Positions 9,003 through 19,210 of a stretch of DNA of 64,000 nucleotides are shown piece after piece (positions within the stretch are counted from its first letter, which is position 1; each line of letters begins with the position of its first letter). Below the pieces are notes generated by a model that saw nothing but the letters and a program-made list of their open reading frames with translations, searched no databases and was not told the origin of the DNA. Position numbers and translations under genes: made by a program. The DNA comes from Rubellimicrobium roseum (GTDB lineage Bacteria; Pseudomonadota; Alphaproteobacteria; Rhodobacterales; Rhodobacteraceae), in contig NZ_VDFV01000002.1 of NCBI RefSeq assembly GCF_006152145.1, positions 186,001 through 250,000 on the forward strand, read 5' to 3'.

Positions 9003-9965
9003 CTACGGGCGGAGTTGCGGCAGGACCCTCGTCCCGAAGGTGTCGAGGAAGGCGTCCTGGTTGCAACCGACCTGATGGAGGTAGATCTCGTCGAAGCCCA
9101 GCTCGACGTAGCGCCCGATCCAGTCCACGTGGCGGTCAAGGCTGGAGGAGACAAGGATCGATTCGGCTACGTCCTCCGGGCGGACGTGGCGGGTCGCCGT
9201 CTCGAACTGCTCGGGCGTGCGCAGCTCCCAGTTGACCTCGCCGCCCAGGACGTTGGTGCGCCACTGCTCCCAAGCGCCCTGGCGGGCTTCGTCTTCCGTG
9301 GGCGCCCAGTTCATCCCGACCTGCATCACGAGCGTCTTGCCTTCCCCTCCCCCGCGCCGGAAGGCCTCCACGACCTTGCGGACCTGGTCGGGCTCGCCGC
9401 TCACCGTCAGGAGCCCATCGGCCCAGCCGCCGACGGCCTCGGCGGTGGCCTCGGTGACGGCCGCGCCCAGCAGGGGCGGAGGCGTCGAAGGGCGGGAGTA
9501 GATCTCGGCGTCGACGACGGTGACGCGGCCGTGGTGGGACACCCTCTCGCCCAGAAGGAGCCGGCGCATGATGTCGGCGCATTCCGCGAGGCGGGCGTTG
9601 CGCTCGGCCTTCTCGGGCCAGACGACCCCCATGACATCCTCGTTGAGCCGCTGGCCGCTGCCCAGCGCCAGCCACACACGGCCGGGGAACATCTCGGCCA
9701 AGGTAGCGACCCCCTGCGCAAGGATGGCCGGATGGTAGCGGTAGCCCGGCGCCGAGATCGAACCGATGGGAAAGGCCGTCCGCGCCAGCGCGGCGCCGAG
9801 CCAGGACCACGCGAAGCCCGAGTGTCCCTGTTGCCCGCCCCAGGGACGGAAATGGTCCGAGCACTTGGCGGCGTCGAAACCCGCCCGCTCGGCTGTCTCG
9901 ACGAGGCGCAGCAGCTCGGAGGGCGGGAACTGCTCGTGCGAGGCGTGATAGCCGATACGGGCCAT
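9003..9965 (-). CDS. Luciferase-like flavin-dependent oxidoreductase (non-F420 type)
   Basis: The 320-residue protein has the bacterial luciferase-like (LLM) TIM-barrel pattern: an opening with ARIGYHASHEQFPPSEL, AERAGFDAAKCSDHFRPW, and PGRVWLALGSGQRLNE. The opening and the CSDHF motif fit the subfamily described as probable non-F420 FMN-dependent oxidoreductases (TIGR03885-like). The substrate is unknown. The ATG at 9965 has an excellent ribosome site (AGGAGGAA), which rules out the longer arginine-rich upstream reading. It is a single-gene unit. Confidence 0.8.
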   Translation of the reverse strand: MARIGYHASHEQFPPSELLRLVETAERAGFDAAKCSDHFRPWGGQQGHSGFAWSWLGAALARTAFPIGSISAPGYRYHPAILAQGVATLAEMFPGRVWLALGSGQRLNEDVMGVVWPEKAERNARLAECADIMRRLLLGERVSHHGRVTVVDAEIYSRPSTPPPLLGAAVTEATAEAVGGWADGLLTVSGEPDQVRKVVEAFRRGGGEGKTLVMQVGMNWAPTEDEARQGAWEQWRTNVLGGEVNWELRTPEQFETATRHVRPEDVAESILVSSSLDRHVDWIGRYVELGFDEIYLHQVGCNQDAFLDTFGTRVLPQLRP

Positions 9966-10102
9966 GGTGTGTTCCTCCTGACGACCGGACAAACCCAAGG
10001 CCATTCCGGCCGGTTCCGAGCGCAAGGACGCGCAGGCCCGACGGCCCTGCCCCACCCGTCCCTTGGCGAGCCGCCACCCTGCGTTCCGGTGTGCCCCCTG
10101 CT

Positions 10103-11095
10103 TCAGCAGCCCAGGAGATCGGTCGGGCCGGCAAGGCAAAGCCGGTCGCGGCCGCTGGCCTTGGCGCCATACAGGGCGGTGTCGGCGGCCCCGATCCAAT
10201 CGCGATGCGTGGCGCGTCCGGGGGGCCAGACGGCCACCCCGCAGCTTGCCGTTACCTGGCCGACCGGCAGGTCGAGATCGCGGACCGCTCCAAGAATCTC
10301 CTCGGCGACGCTTCGGGCGCGATCGGGCTCGGCCCGGCGCAGGAGCAGAGCGAACTCCTCGCCGCCCAGGCGTCCCAGGGCGTCGCCCGGCCCCAGGCGT
10401 TCCTGGAGCGTCCGGGCCACCTCGCGCAGGACGTCGTCCCCCGCGAGATGCCCGAAGCGGTCGTTCACCGATTTGAAGTGGTCGATGTCCAGCAGGATCA
10501 GCGCCATGCGCCGATGGCCACGGTCACCCTGCGTGGCCCGCTGCAGCTCGGCCTCGAAGCTGCGCCGCGTCATGGCCCCCGTCAGCCCGTCCCGCCGGGC
10601 CAAGGTGCGCAGTTCCAAGTGCGACATGACCAGCCGGGCGAGGCGCTCCATCATCGCGATGTCGGACGGGCCGAACTGGCGCGCCGCGCCGTCCATCGCG
10701 CAGAGGGTCCCCAAGTTGTAACCATCGGGCGAGCGCAGGGGAGTGGCCAGATAGCACCGGAGCCCGGGCTCGCCGAGCACGAAGGGGTTGGAGGCGAAGC
10801 GCGGGTCCCGCGTCAGGTCGTCGACGGCCAAGGTCCCGGGCTGCTGGATCGTGTGGTGGCACAGGCTCATGGACCGAGGAATCTCGGTCACGCCCAGCCC
10901 GCGGGAGGCCCCGAGCCACTGGCGGCGGTCGTCGATGAAGCTGATCGCCACGCAGGACACCTGAAAGACGGCCTTGGCCAGGTCGACGACATCCTCGAAG
11001 TCGGCTTCCGGGTCCGTGTCGAGCACCCCATAGCGCCGCAGCGCCGTCAGACGACCCGGCTCGTCCGTCAGCTTGAGGGTCGAAAGGAAGGGCAT
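10103..11095 (-). CDS. GAF-GGDEF diguanylate cyclase
   Basis: This protein should make cyclic di-GMP from two GTP. With the start at 11095 (MPFLSTLK, preceded by AGGAG) it has 330 residues: an N-terminal GAF domain (about 12-160, with SMSLCHHTI and the YLATPL segment) and a GGDEF domain (about 165-325). The active-site motif GGEEF at 244-248 is intact. The inhibitory RxxD site expected at 235-238 reads GPGD, so product inhibition is probably lost. No membrane segment is seen, so it is a cytosolic sensor. An ATG at 11146 is an alternative start. Confidence 0.9.
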   Translation of the reverse strand: MPFLSTLKLTDEPGRLTALRRYGVLDTDPEADFEDVVDLAKAVFQVSCVAISFIDDRRQWLGASRGLGVTEIPRSMSLCHHTIQQPGTLAVDDLTRDPRFASNPFVLGEPGLRCYLATPLRSPDGYNLGTLCAMDGAARQFGPSDIAMMERLARLVMSHLELRTLARRDGLTGAMTRRSFEAELQRATQGDRGHRRMALILLDIDHFKSVNDRFGHLAGDDVLREVARTLQERLGPGDALGRLGGEEFALLLRRAEPDRARSVAEEILGAVRDLDLPVGQVTASCGVAVWPPGRATHRDWIGAADTALYGAKASGRDRLCLAGPTDLLGC

Positions 11096-11295
11096 GGGAC
11101 TCCTGAAGCGCGCTAGGTTCGAACGGGCCGGTTCGGGATCGATCATCCTGTCTCTAACCCGTCGCCCCTTGCGAAATCCTTAATGCCCTAGATCGGGACT
11201 CTCGCGACTGGCCCCTTTCGCCCGGTCGCGCCGACGGGCCTCCCGCCCGGCCCACGAAGCTGTATGGTCCGGGAGGCCTGGGACGAGGACATGCG

Positions 11296-12054
11296 ATGCC
11301 CCATCAACGACACTTGGTCGTCTTTTCCGGCGCCGGCCTTTCGGCCGACAGCGGGATCGCGACCTTCCGGGGGGCTGACGGCCTCTGGGAGAACCACTCC
11401 ATCGACGAGGTCTGCAACTACGATACCTGGGAACGCAATCGCGAGAGCGTTCATCGCTTCTACAACGCCCGCCGCGCGGCGCTGGCCGAGGTGCAGCCCA
11501 ACCCCATGCACCGCCTGCTGGCCAATTGGCAGACGCGCTTCCGGACGACGCTGATCACGCAGAACATCGACGACCTGCTCGAACGGGCCGGAGCCCGGGA
11601 CGTGCTGCACGTCCATGGGGTCCTGAGCGAGATGCGGTGCCTGGCTTGCGGGTCGGTCTGGGACATCGGGCCGAAGGCCTGGGACCCCTCCGAGGAGCGC
11701 TGCCCCACCTGCGGGTCGCGGGACCGGGTCAAGCCCAACGTCGTGTTCTTCAACGAACCGGCACCGCTCTACAAGCCCATGTCCGAGATTCTCGGCGCGC
11801 TGGGCCGCGACGACGTGCTCGTGGTGATCGGCACGGATGGCGCCGTGGTCCCGATCGGGCAGATTGCCGAGCGGCTGCCGTGCCGCAAGGTGCTCAACAA
11901 CCTCGAACCCGTGGCGCCGGAGAACTTCGTGCCCGGGATGGTCATGCCCCGGCAGTTCGACCGCACCCTCTTCAAGCCGGCCGCGAAGGTCGTGGGCGAG
12001 CTGGACGAGATTGTGACGGGGTGGATGGCCGCCTGGTCGGGCTCGGGGCTCTGA
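11296..12054 (+). CDS. cobB: NAD-dependent protein deacylase (sirtuin, CobB type)
   Basis: Sirtuins remove acyl groups from lysines using NAD. The 252-residue protein has GAGLSADSGIATFRG, TQNID, the catalytic histidine in HVHG, and four zinc cysteines in CLACG and CPTCG. The FYNARR segment gives the Tyr-x-x-Arg pair that favours negatively charged acyl groups (succinyl, malonyl) in CobB/SIRT5-type enzymes. It is divergent from the cyclase gene and convergent with a GNAT acetyltransferase gene; whether those two act on the same proteins is speculation. Confidence 0.92.
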   Translation: MPHQRHLVVFSGAGLSADSGIATFRGADGLWENHSIDEVCNYDTWERNRESVHRFYNARRAALAEVQPNPMHRLLANWQTRFRTTLITQNIDDLLERAGARDVLHVHGVLSEMRCLACGSVWDIGPKAWDPSEERCPTCGSRDRVKPNVVFFNEPAPLYKPMSEILGALGRDDVLVVIGTDGAVVPIGQIAERLPCRKVLNNLEPVAPENFVPGMVMPRQFDRTLFKPAAKVVGELDEIVTGWMAAWSGSGL

Positions 12055-12069
12055 CAGGGCCAGCCGGGC

Positions 12070-12603
12070 TTACTGGGCAGCGGGACCGGGCTCCGCGCCG
12101 CGCACGTGGTCGAGCACCTGGCCGAGCTCGATGGAGATGTGAACCTCGCCGCCCTCCATGCGCAGCCGGGCGCCGGCCCGGCTGACCAGATGCAGCAGGG
12201 CGGTGTTCTCGCGCAGGCAGACGAGATCGGCCGTGCGGAACCCGCGCGAGGCCAGGAGAACCAGCCCTTCCTCGAAGAGCGCGCGCCCGAGGCCACGGCC
12301 CTGATAGCCATCCTCGACCGAGATGGCGACCTCGACATGGCCGGGCGAGGTCGCATAGGCCTCGAGCACGGCGCGGACCGCGCCTTCCTCGACGAGTTCG
12401 AGCACCAGCTCGGGATCCGCCCGGTCGGCCAGCCGGTCGAGCGCCTCGGTCGAAGGCTCTCCCAGGAAGCGCAGGCGCCGCGAGCGCGGGCCGAGGCTCC
12501 GGTAGTGCACCTTCAGTTGCGAACGGAGAAGGCTCAAGTCTTCATGCTCGTCCAGAAGGCGCAACGGATAGGGACATGGTGAGAGCAGTGCGGCGCCGGG
12601 CAT
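12070..12603 (-). CDS. GNAT-family N-acetyltransferase
   Basis: The 177-residue protein carries the acetyl-CoA-binding motif A, VEDGYQGRGLGRALFEEGL, at about residues 96-114 and the preceding strand HVEVAISV. The N-terminal half (LKVHYRSLGPRSRRLRF) resembles the GNAT domains found in larger acetyltransferase/CoA-ligase proteins and in stand-alone proteins from alphaproteobacteria. The substrate is unknown. Only 15 bases separate its stop from that of cobB, and the two genes converge. Confidence 0.85.
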   Translation of the reverse strand: MPGAALLSPCPYPLRLLDEHEDLSLLRSQLKVHYRSLGPRSRRLRFLGEPSTEALDRLADRADPELVLELVEEGAVRAVLEAYATSPGHVEVAISVEDGYQGRGLGRALFEEGLVLLASRGFRTADLVCLRENTALLHLVSRAGARLRMEGGEVHISIELGQVLDHVRGAEPGPAAQ

Positions 12604-12894
12604 GGTCTGTCGTGGACCTGGGAGGATGTCGGATGTTCGTCAGATAAGGTGCCGCGCCAACCGCCACAAACGCCGATTCCGCAACGCAGCATTGCCTTGG
12701 AGATATGGCTGCCGGCCAAGCGGCGGGCCCCCGGATATAATTCCGTCAGCAGGTCCGAGCCGTGCAGGTCCGGTGGAGGGTCCTGTCGGCGGTAGAACCC
12801 GGTCGCTTCAGCCTGCACCCGGCCTTCTGACTTCCCTCGCCACCCGGGCCGCGACGGCTCGGCGCCCCTCACAGGGACTTCCCAGGGTTCCATC
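12604..12894. other. Gene-free stretch before the hut operon
   Basis: I see no credible gene. The stretch presumably holds the promoter of the minus-strand acetyltransferase gene and upstream sequence of the hut promoter. A TATAAT at 12736-12741 has no good -35 partner at the right distance. Confidence 0.4.
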
Positions 12895-12912
12895 TTCATG
12901 TCTATACATGAA
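12895..12912. promoter_or_regulatory. HutC-type operator of the hut operon
   Basis: TTCATGTCTATACATGAA has seven-base inverted arms around CTAT and lies 70 bases before the hutI start. Its core GTCTATAC is identical to the core of the palindrome upstream of hutC (19049-19056). GntR-family HutC repressors bind such sites and are released by urocanate, so this is probably the operon operator. Confidence 0.65.
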
Positions 12913-12981
12913 ACGCCAAGCCGCTTGTCCACCTGCGGTGCGCAGGAGGCATGGCGCCGTCCGGCCTACGAGGAGCGGACC

Positions 12982-14187
12982 ATGACCGATGTGACGCTTT
13001 GGACCAACGCGCGAATCATGACCGCCGATGGAAGCATCGGCCGCACCCCCGCGCCCGGCGCGCTGGAGGTCGAGACGGCAGGCGGGCGGATCACCGCCCT
13101 GGGCCTGGCGCTGCCCCGGTGCGGCCAGCGAGTCGTCGACTGCGAAGGGCGGCTTCTGACGCCTGCCCTTCTCGACTGCCACACCCATCTGGTTCACGGG
13201 GGCGATCGCAGCGCTGAGTTCGAGATGCGGCTGGACGGCGCCAGCTACGAGGAGATTGCCCGGGCCGGCGGGGGCATTGCCTCGACCATGCGGGCGACGC
13301 GGGCGCTGGACGTGGAAGGGCTGGTCGCGGCAGCGCTGCCCCGGCTCGACCACCTGCTGGCCGAGGGCGTGTCGACCGTCGAGATCAAGTCGGGCTACGG
13401 GCTGTCGGTCGAGGCCGAACTCGACATGCTGCGCGCGGCGCGGCGGCTGGCAGAGCGGCGCCCGGTGCGGGTGCGCACCACCTGGCTCGCCGCCCATGCC
13501 CTGCCGCCCGAGTACGCAGGCGATCGCGAGGGTTACTTGCGCGAGGTGGCGATGGCGGGGCTGGAACGCGCGGCAGCCGAGGAACTGGTCGACGCCGTGG
13601 ACGCCTTCTGCGAGGGCATCGCCTTCGCGCCCGAGGAGATCGCGCCACTCTTCGACCTCGCCCGGCGGCTCGGGCTGCCGGTCAAGCTCCACGCCGAGCA
13701 GCTCTCGCATTCGGGCGGGACGGCGCTCGCCGCGCGCTTCGGGGCGCTGTCGGCCGACCATCTGGAGCACGCGACCGAGGAGGATGCCGCGCGGCTGGCC
13801 GCCGCCAGGTCGGTCGCGGTGCTGCTGCCCGGCGCCTTCTACCTGCTGCGCGAGACCAAGGCGCCGCCCGTCGCGGCCTTTCGCGCGGCCGGAGTGCCCA
13901 TGGCGCTGGCCACCGACTGCAACCCCGGCACCTCGCCCCTGACCTCACTGCTGCTGGCGATGAACATGGGGGCGACGCTGTTCCGCATGACCGTGGCCGA
14001 ATGCTTCCTGGGCGTCACCTCCCATGCGGCGCGCGCGCTGGGACTGTCGGGCCTGACGGGGCAAATCGCGCCGGGCCTGTCGGCCGACCTCGCGCTCTGG
14101 GACGTGGAAAGCCCGGCGCTCCTCGTCAACAGGATCGGCTTCAACCCGCTCCACGCCCGCATCTTCCAGGGAGAGATCGCCCCATGA
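12982..14187 (+). CDS. hutI: Imidazolonepropionase
   Basis: HutI opens the imidazolone ring of imidazolonepropionate to give N-formimino-glutamate, the third step of histidine breakdown. The 401-residue protein is an amidohydrolase with the metal motif [25 protein letters not shown], and the metal-site aspartate in [10 protein letters not shown]. The ATG at 12982 follows AGGAGCGG; the longer upstream reading would cover the operator and is rejected. Its stop overlaps the hutH start (ATGA), so the four hut genes are translationally coupled or nearly so. Confidence 0.96.
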   Translation: MTDVTLWTNARIMTADGSIGRTPAPGALEVETAGGRITALGLALPRCGQRVVDCEGRLLTPALLDCHTHLVHGGDRSAEFEMRLDGASYEEIARAGGGIASTMRATRALDVEGLVAAALPRLDHLLAEGVSTVEIKSGYGLSVEAELDMLRAARRLAERRPVRVRTTWLAAHALPPEYAGDREGYLREVAMAGLERAAAEELVDAVDAFCEGIAFAPEEIAPLFDLARRLGLPVKLHAEQLSHSGGTALAARFGALSADHLEHATEEDAARLAAARSVAVLLPGAFYLLRETKAPPVAAFRAAGVPMALATDCNPGTSPLTSLLLAMNMGATLFRMTVAECFLGVTSHAARALGLSGLTGQIAPGLSADLALWDVESPALLVNRIGFNPLHARIFQGEIAP

Positions 14188-15716
14188 CCCCTGCCCTCCT
14201 GACCCCCGGATCGGTGCTCCTGCCCGATCTGGCCGCCGTCTACTGGCAGGGGCGCAGGGCGCGGCTCGATCCTGCGGCACTTGGGGCGGTGGAGCGCGCG
14301 GCCCGGCGCATTGCCGAGGTCGCAGCGGGCGGCGCGCCGGTCTACGGGGTGAACACCGGCTTCGGCAAGCTCGCCTCGATCCGGATCGAGGCGGCGAACC
14401 TCCAGACGCTCCAGCGCAACCTGATCCTGTCTCATTGCTGCGGTGTGGGCGAGCCGCTGCCCGAAGCGGTCGTGCGCCTGATCCTGACGCTCAAGCTCGT
14501 GTCGCTCGGGCGCGGCGCTTCGGGGGTACGGATCGAGGTGGTGCGCCTGCTGGAGGAGATGCTGGCGCGCGACGTGGTTCCGATCATCCCCGAGAAGGGC
14601 TCGGTTGGCGCCTCGGGCGATCTGGCCCCCCTCGCCCACATGACGGCCGTGCTGATCGGCGAGGGCGAAGCGGTCTTTGCCGGGCGGCGGATGGCGGGAC
14701 GGGCGGCGCTGGAGGCGGCCGGCCTCCAGCCCGTGGTGCTGGCCGCCAAGGAGGGGCTCGCGCTCATCAACGGGACGCAGGTCTCGACGGCGCTGGCGCT
14801 GGCGGGCCTGTTCCGGGCCGAGCGCGCCCTGCGCGCGGCGGTGGTGGCCGGGGCACTGTCCACGGACGCGGCGATGGGCTCCACGGCGCCCTTCGCGGAA
14901 GGAATCCACGCGCTGCGCGGCCATCGCGGGCAGATCGACGTGGCGCAAGCGCTGCGGGCGTTGCTCGACGGATCGGCCATCCGCGACAGCCACCGCGAAG
15001 GCGACGAGCGGGTGCAGGACCCCTACTGCCTGCGCTGCCATCCGCAGGTCACGGGAGCCTGCCTCGACCTGCTGCGGCAGGCGGCGACCACGCTGGAGAT
15101 CGAGGCCAACGCCGCCACCGACAACCCGCTGGTGCTGGAGGACGGCTCGGTCGTCTCGGGCGGCAACTTCCACGCCGAGCCCGTGGCCTTCGCCGCCGAC
15201 CAGATCGCGCTCGCGGTGGCGGAGATCGGGTCCATCTCGCAGCGGCGGACCGCCTTGCTGGTGGACCCGGCGCTGAACTTCGGCCTGATGGGGTTCCTCA
15301 CGCCCGAGCCGGGCCTGAACTCGGGCCTGATGATCGCCGAGGTGACCACGGCCGCGCTGATGAGCGAGAACAAGCAGCTCGCCCATCCGGCCTCGGTCGA
15401 CTCCACGCCCACCTCGGCCAACCAGGAGGACCACGTGTCCATGGCCTGCCATGGAGCGCGGCGGCTCCTCGCCATGACACAGAACCTTTACTGGATCGTG
15501 GGGGTCGAGGCGATGATGGGCGCGCAGGGGATCGAGTTGCGGGCGCCGCTGCGCACCTCGCCGCGGCTGGAACGGGCGTTGGCGGCGATCCGAGCCCGCA
15601 TCGCCCCGCTGCGCGAGGACCGCTACATGGCGCCCGACATGGCCGCCGCCGGCGCGCTGGTGGCCGAAGGCGCGCTGGAGGCCACGGGCGCCGACCTCCT
15701 GCCGGGGCTCTCCTGA
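14184..15716 (+). CDS. hutH: Histidine ammonia-lyase
   Basis: HutH deaminates L-histidine to urocanate. The 510-residue length is normal. The self-cyclising Ala143-Ser144-Gly145 triad that makes the MIO cofactor is seen in [16 protein letters not shown], and the conserved early motif YGVNTGFG and late QEDHVSM are present. The start overlaps the hutI stop and the stop overlaps the hutG start by one base. Urocanate is both the product and the likely inducer that lifts HutC. Confidence 0.97.
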   Translation: MTPALLTPGSVLLPDLAAVYWQGRRARLDPAALGAVERAARRIAEVAAGGAPVYGVNTGFGKLASIRIEAANLQTLQRNLILSHCCGVGEPLPEAVVRLILTLKLVSLGRGASGVRIEVVRLLEEMLARDVVPIIPEKGSVGASGDLAPLAHMTAVLIGEGEAVFAGRRMAGRAALEAAGLQPVVLAAKEGLALINGTQVSTALALAGLFRAERALRAAVVAGALSTDAAMGSTAPFAEGIHALRGHRGQIDVAQALRALLDGSAIRDSHREGDERVQDPYCLRCHPQVTGACLDLLRQAATTLEIEANAATDNPLVLEDGSVVSGGNFHAEPVAFAADQIALAVAEIGSISQRRTALLVDPALNFGLMGFLTPEPGLNSGLMIAEVTTAALMSENKQLAHPASVDSTPTSANQEDHVSMACHGARRLLAMTQNLYWIVGVEAMMGAQGIELRAPLRTSPRLERALAAIRARIAPLREDRYMAPDMAAAGALVAEGALEATGADLLPGLS

Positions 15717-16516
15717 TGGAGCCGGTGGTCGTCCGGCGCGGCGCAGGGCCACTGATCCTGAGCCTACCCCATGTCGGCACCCACCTGCCGCCTGCGGTGG
15801 CTGACCGCCTCAACGACGAGGGGCGCGTTCTGCGCGACACCGACTGGCACGTCGATGCGCTCTACGAGGGCCTCCTGCCCAAGGTGACGGTGGTCGCCGC
15901 CACCCACCACCGCTACGTGATCGATCTCAACCGCGACCCTGCGGGAGGCAGCCTCTATCCCGGCCAGACCACCACCGGGCTTATCCCCGAGGCCACCTTC
16001 GACGACGTGCCGATCTGGCAACCGGGTCAAGAGCCCGCCGAGGCGGACCGGGCGCTCTGGCGCGAGCGGGTTCACCGCCCCTACCACGCCGCGCTCGCGG
16101 CCGAGATCGTGCGCGTGCGGGAAAGTCTCGGGGTGGCGATCCTCTACGATTGCCACTCGATCCGCTCCGAGATCCCCTGGCTGTTTCCGGGCGTCCTGCC
16201 CGACCTCAACATCGGCACCGACGGCGGGCGGACCTGCGCACCCGCGCTGGAGGAGACCGTTGTGGCCGTGGCCCGCGCCTCGGGCCGGAGCTGGGTGCTG
16301 AACGGCCGCTTCCGGGGCGGCTGGACCGTGCGCCACCATGGCCGCCCCTCCGAGGGGGTCCACGCCATCCAGATGGAGCTGGCCCAAGCCTCCCATCTCG
16401 CTGCCGAGTCACCCCCCTTTGCGCTCGACCCCGAAAAGGCCGCCGCGCTGCGGCCCGTCCTGACTGGGATCCTGTCGGCGATTGTCGCGCTCGCTCCCTC
16501 GCTCGCCCGAACCTGA
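15716..16516 (+). CDS. hutG: N-formylglutamate amidohydrolase
   Basis: HutG of this family hydrolyses N-formyl-L-glutamate to glutamate and formate, the last step of the five-step hut pathway. The 266-residue protein has the family's PHVGTHLP opening, the D-x-H pairs in DTDWHVD and [11 protein letters not shown], and [13 protein letters not shown]. It is not the arginase-like formiminoglutamase that shares the name. Its presence implies that a formimidoylglutamate deiminase (HutF) must exist elsewhere, since none is in this window. It starts on the last base of the hutH stop. Confidence 0.92.
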   Translation: MEPVVVRRGAGPLILSLPHVGTHLPPAVADRLNDEGRVLRDTDWHVDALYEGLLPKVTVVAATHHRYVIDLNRDPAGGSLYPGQTTTGLIPEATFDDVPIWQPGQEPAEADRALWRERVHRPYHAALAAEIVRVRESLGVAILYDCHSIRSEIPWLFPGVLPDLNIGTDGGRTCAPALEETVVAVARASGRSWVLNGRFRGGWTVRHHGRPSEGVHAIQMELAQASHLAAESPPFALDPEKAAALRPVLTGILSAIVALAPSLART

Positions 16517-16527
16517 AAGGGGCTGTC

Positions 16528-18225
16528 ATGTCAGATCCGCGCCACAACCTCCGCGACATCTTCCCGCCCACCGGCCCCGAGCGGAGCTGCAAGACCTGGC
16601 TCGCCGAGGCGGCGCTGCGGATGCTGATGAACAATCTCCACCCCAACGTGGCCGAGAACCCGCACGAGCTGGTGGTCTATGGCGGCATCGGGCGGGCGGC
16701 GCGCACCTGGGACGACTTCGACCGCATCTGCGACGCGCTGCGGGACCTGGAGGCCGACGAGACGCTGCTGGTGCAGTCCGGGCGGCCGGTGGCGATCGTG
16801 CGGACGCATCCGGACGCGCCGCGGGTGCTGATCGCGAACTCGAACCTCGTGCCGAAATGGGCGACTTGGGAGCACTTCAACGAGCTCGATCGCAAGGGGC
16901 TCATGATGTACGGCCAGATGACGGCCGGATCCTGGATCTACATCGGCACGCAGGGGATCGTGCAGGGCACCTACGAGACCTTCGCCGAGGCGGGCCGACA
17001 GCACTACGGCGGGAACCTCACGGGACGCTGGCTCCTGACCGGGGGCTTGGGCGGCATGGGGGGGGCGCAGCCGCTCGCCGCCGTGATGGCGGGGGCCTGC
17101 TGCCTCGCGGTCGAGGTGGACGAGACGCGCATCGATTTCCGCCTGCGCACCCGTTACCTCGACGCCAAGGCCCGCACGCTGGACGAGGCCCTGGCGCTCA
17201 TCGGCGACTGGACGGCCAAGGGCGAGGCGAAGTCCGTAGGCCTCCTCGGCAACGCCGCCGAGGTCTTTCCCGAGATCGCCCGCCGCATGGCCGCGGGGGA
17301 ACCGATGCCCAACGGCCGGCCCGACATCGTGACCGACCAGACCTCGGCCCACGACCCGCTGCACGGCTACTGCCCGGCGGGCTGGAGCGTGGGCGACTGG
17401 CGAACGCGGCAGGAGACGGACCCCCCGACGGTCGAGGCCGCCGCGCGCGCCTCGATGCGCCGGCACGTCGAGGCGATGCTGGCTTTCTGGCGGGCGGGCG
17501 TGCCCACGCTCGACTACGGCAACAACATCCGGCAGGTGGCCAGGGACGAAGGGCTGGAGGACGCCTTCGCCTTTCCGGGCTTCGTGCCGGCCTACATCCG
17601 CCCGCTCTTCTGCCGGGGCATCGGGCCCTTCCGCTGGGTGGCGCTGTCGGGCGACCCGGAGGACATCCGTCGGACGGACGCCGCGATGAAGCGGCTCTTC
17701 CCGGACAACGCCCGGCTTCACCGCTGGCTCGACATGGCGGGCGAGCGGATCGCCTTCCAGGGCCTGCCCGCCCGCATCTGCTGGATCGGCTTGGGCGAGC
17801 GGCACCGGGCGGGCCTCATGTTCAACGAGATGGTAGCCTCGGGCGAGCTGAAGGCCCCCATCGTCATCGGCCGCGACCACCTCGACTCGGGGAGCGTGGC
17901 CAGCCCCAACCGCGAAACCGAGGGGATGCGCGACGGCTCGGACGCGGTGTCGGACTGGCCGCTCCTGAATGCGCTGCTCAACACCGCCTCGGGGGCGACC
18001 TGGGTGTCGCTGCACCATGGGGGCGGCGTCGGGATGGGCTACAGCCAGCACGCGGGCATGGTGATCGTCGCCGATGGCACCCCCGAGGCCGCGCGCCGGC
18101 TGGAGCGGGTGCTCTGGAACGATCCAGCCTCGGGCGTCTGGCGTCACGCCGACGCGGGCTACGAGGATGCCCGGGCCTGCTCCCGCACGCATGGCCTGCG
18201 CCTGCCCGGCATCCTGGGCCCCTGA
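16528..18225 (+). CDS. hutU: Urocanate hydratase
   Basis: HutU converts urocanate to imidazolonepropionate using a tightly bound NAD as an electrophile. The 565-residue protein is full length, with the NAD-site segment [25 protein letters not shown] holding the conserved cysteine, and the C-terminal [18 protein letters not shown]. It begins 11 bases after hutG, closing the operon, and ends five bases before the end of the convergent hutC gene. Confidence 0.97.
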   Translation: MSDPRHNLRDIFPPTGPERSCKTWLAEAALRMLMNNLHPNVAENPHELVVYGGIGRAARTWDDFDRICDALRDLEADETLLVQSGRPVAIVRTHPDAPRVLIANSNLVPKWATWEHFNELDRKGLMMYGQMTAGSWIYIGTQGIVQGTYETFAEAGRQHYGGNLTGRWLLTGGLGGMGGAQPLAAVMAGACCLAVEVDETRIDFRLRTRYLDAKARTLDEALALIGDWTAKGEAKSVGLLGNAAEVFPEIARRMAAGEPMPNGRPDIVTDQTSAHDPLHGYCPAGWSVGDWRTRQETDPPTVEAAARASMRRHVEAMLAFWRAGVPTLDYGNNIRQVARDEGLEDAFAFPGFVPAYIRPLFCRGIGPFRWVALSGDPEDIRRTDAAMKRLFPDNARLHRWLDMAGERIAFQGLPARICWIGLGERHRAGLMFNEMVASGELKAPIVIGRDHLDSGSVASPNRETEGMRDGSDAVSDWPLLNALLNTASGATWVSLHHGGGVGMGYSQHAGMVIVADGTPEAARRLERVLWNDPASGVWRHADAGYEDARACSRTHGLRLPGILGP

Positions 18226-18230
18226 GTGCG

Positions 18231-19010
18231 TCACCCTTCGGCGGAGCCAGGCGAGAAGCGGGCCAGGAGCTGGTGGCGGCTGCCGGGATAGATCTGCCGC
18301 GCCAGCGTCACCCAAGTCCCGGCGATCTCGGTCCGGCGCAGGATCTCAAGGCAGGCCTCGTCGCTACGCAGGCCCAGAAGCCGCGCCTCGGCTCCATGGA
18401 CGCTGACGGCCCGAATGCGATGCTCGGCCGCCGTCCACGGGATCTCCTTGAGGAGCCACCGCCCCGGCCCTTCTCGCGAGAAATCCTGGTCGAGCGCCCC
18501 AGGGGCGGCGAGCGGGTTGATGATGCGGCTTTCCAGGCAGAAGGGCTCGGACGCGCCCAGGTGGACGCCCCGCACGAAGAGGACCTGCCACCCGACCACG
18601 GGGTCGATCCGCGCGTCGTCGCATTCAAGCGGGGTGGCCGGCCGCAGCTCGCGCCGGTCGAGCGCGAAGGCGTAGTGGAGGCCCAGCGCACGCACCTCGG
18701 CCTCGATGTCGTGGATCTCCATCACGGCCGCCTGGGCACGCGGCGCAGCGACGAAGGTGCCGAGCTTGCGCCGACGCACAAGAAGCCCCTCGCGCGCGAG
18801 CTGGCCCAGCACTTTGTTCATCGTCATGCGAGACACGCCGTAGCGGTCGGCGAGCTCGGTCTCGAAGGGCAGGCGGAAGCCGGGCGGCCATTCGCGCGAC
18901 AGGATCCGACCCTTCAGTTCGGACAGGATGCGTTCGTGATGGGTGGCGCGCGGGCTCTTGCCGGACGGCGTCTCCGGTCTGCCCTGAACCAAGTTGTCTT
19001 CCCCGGTCAT
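18231..19010 (-). CDS. hutC: Histidine utilisation repressor HutC
   Basis: HutC is a GntR-family repressor of hut genes that responds to urocanate. The 259-residue protein has an N-terminal winged helix (about 25-90, with LPFETELADRYGVSRMTMNKVL) and a C-terminal UTRA ligand domain (about 105-250). The ATG at 19010 (MTGEDNLVQ) is chosen over longer readings, which would run through the operator at 19047-19058. It converges on the hut operon, and the shared operator core suggests it represses both itself and hutIHGU. Confidence 0.93.
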   Translation of the reverse strand: MTGEDNLVQGRPETPSGKSPRATHHERILSELKGRILSREWPPGFRLPFETELADRYGVSRMTMNKVLGQLAREGLLVRRRKLGTFVAAPRAQAAVMEIHDIEAEVRALGLHYAFALDRRELRPATPLECDDARIDPVVGWQVLFVRGVHLGASEPFCLESRIINPLAAPGALDQDFSREGPGRWLLKEIPWTAAEHRIRAVSVHGAEARLLGLRSDEACLEILRRTEIAGTWVTLARQIYPGSRHQLLARFSPGSAEG

Positions 19011-19046
19011 GCATCCCTGCCGACGACCCGATAATGGCGCGATTCT

Positions 19047-19058
19047 AGGTCTATACCT
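19047..19058. promoter_or_regulatory. HutC-type operator upstream of hutC
   Basis: AGGTCTATACCT is a palindrome with four-base arms around CTAT, 37 bases before the hutC start. It shares the eight-base core GTCTATAC with the operator in front of hutI, which points to autoregulation. Confidence 0.6.
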
Positions 19059-19210
19059 GTGCCCGGGATAGCCCCTTTGACGTGCGTGCCGCGACACGCC
19101 GTGGCCAGCGACGTTCTGACCCAGAGGCAAGGGCGGAACCTGGGGCGCCCAGGCCGGTTGAATGGCCTTCGAAGCCGCGATGCCCCGCAGGGGCCAAGGA
19201 CAAGAACGCC

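Noticed and set aside
8820-10721. Plus-strand frame across the oxidoreductase and cyclase genes
   Set aside because: Opposite-strand frame with proline/arginine-rich composition; the two minus-strand genes have clear motifs.
12736-12741. TATAAT as a promoter before hut
   Set aside because: No -35 partner at 16-18 bases on either strand.
13839-15752. Minus-strand frame across hutI/hutH
   Set aside because: Antisense of hutH, whose cofactor motif is intact.
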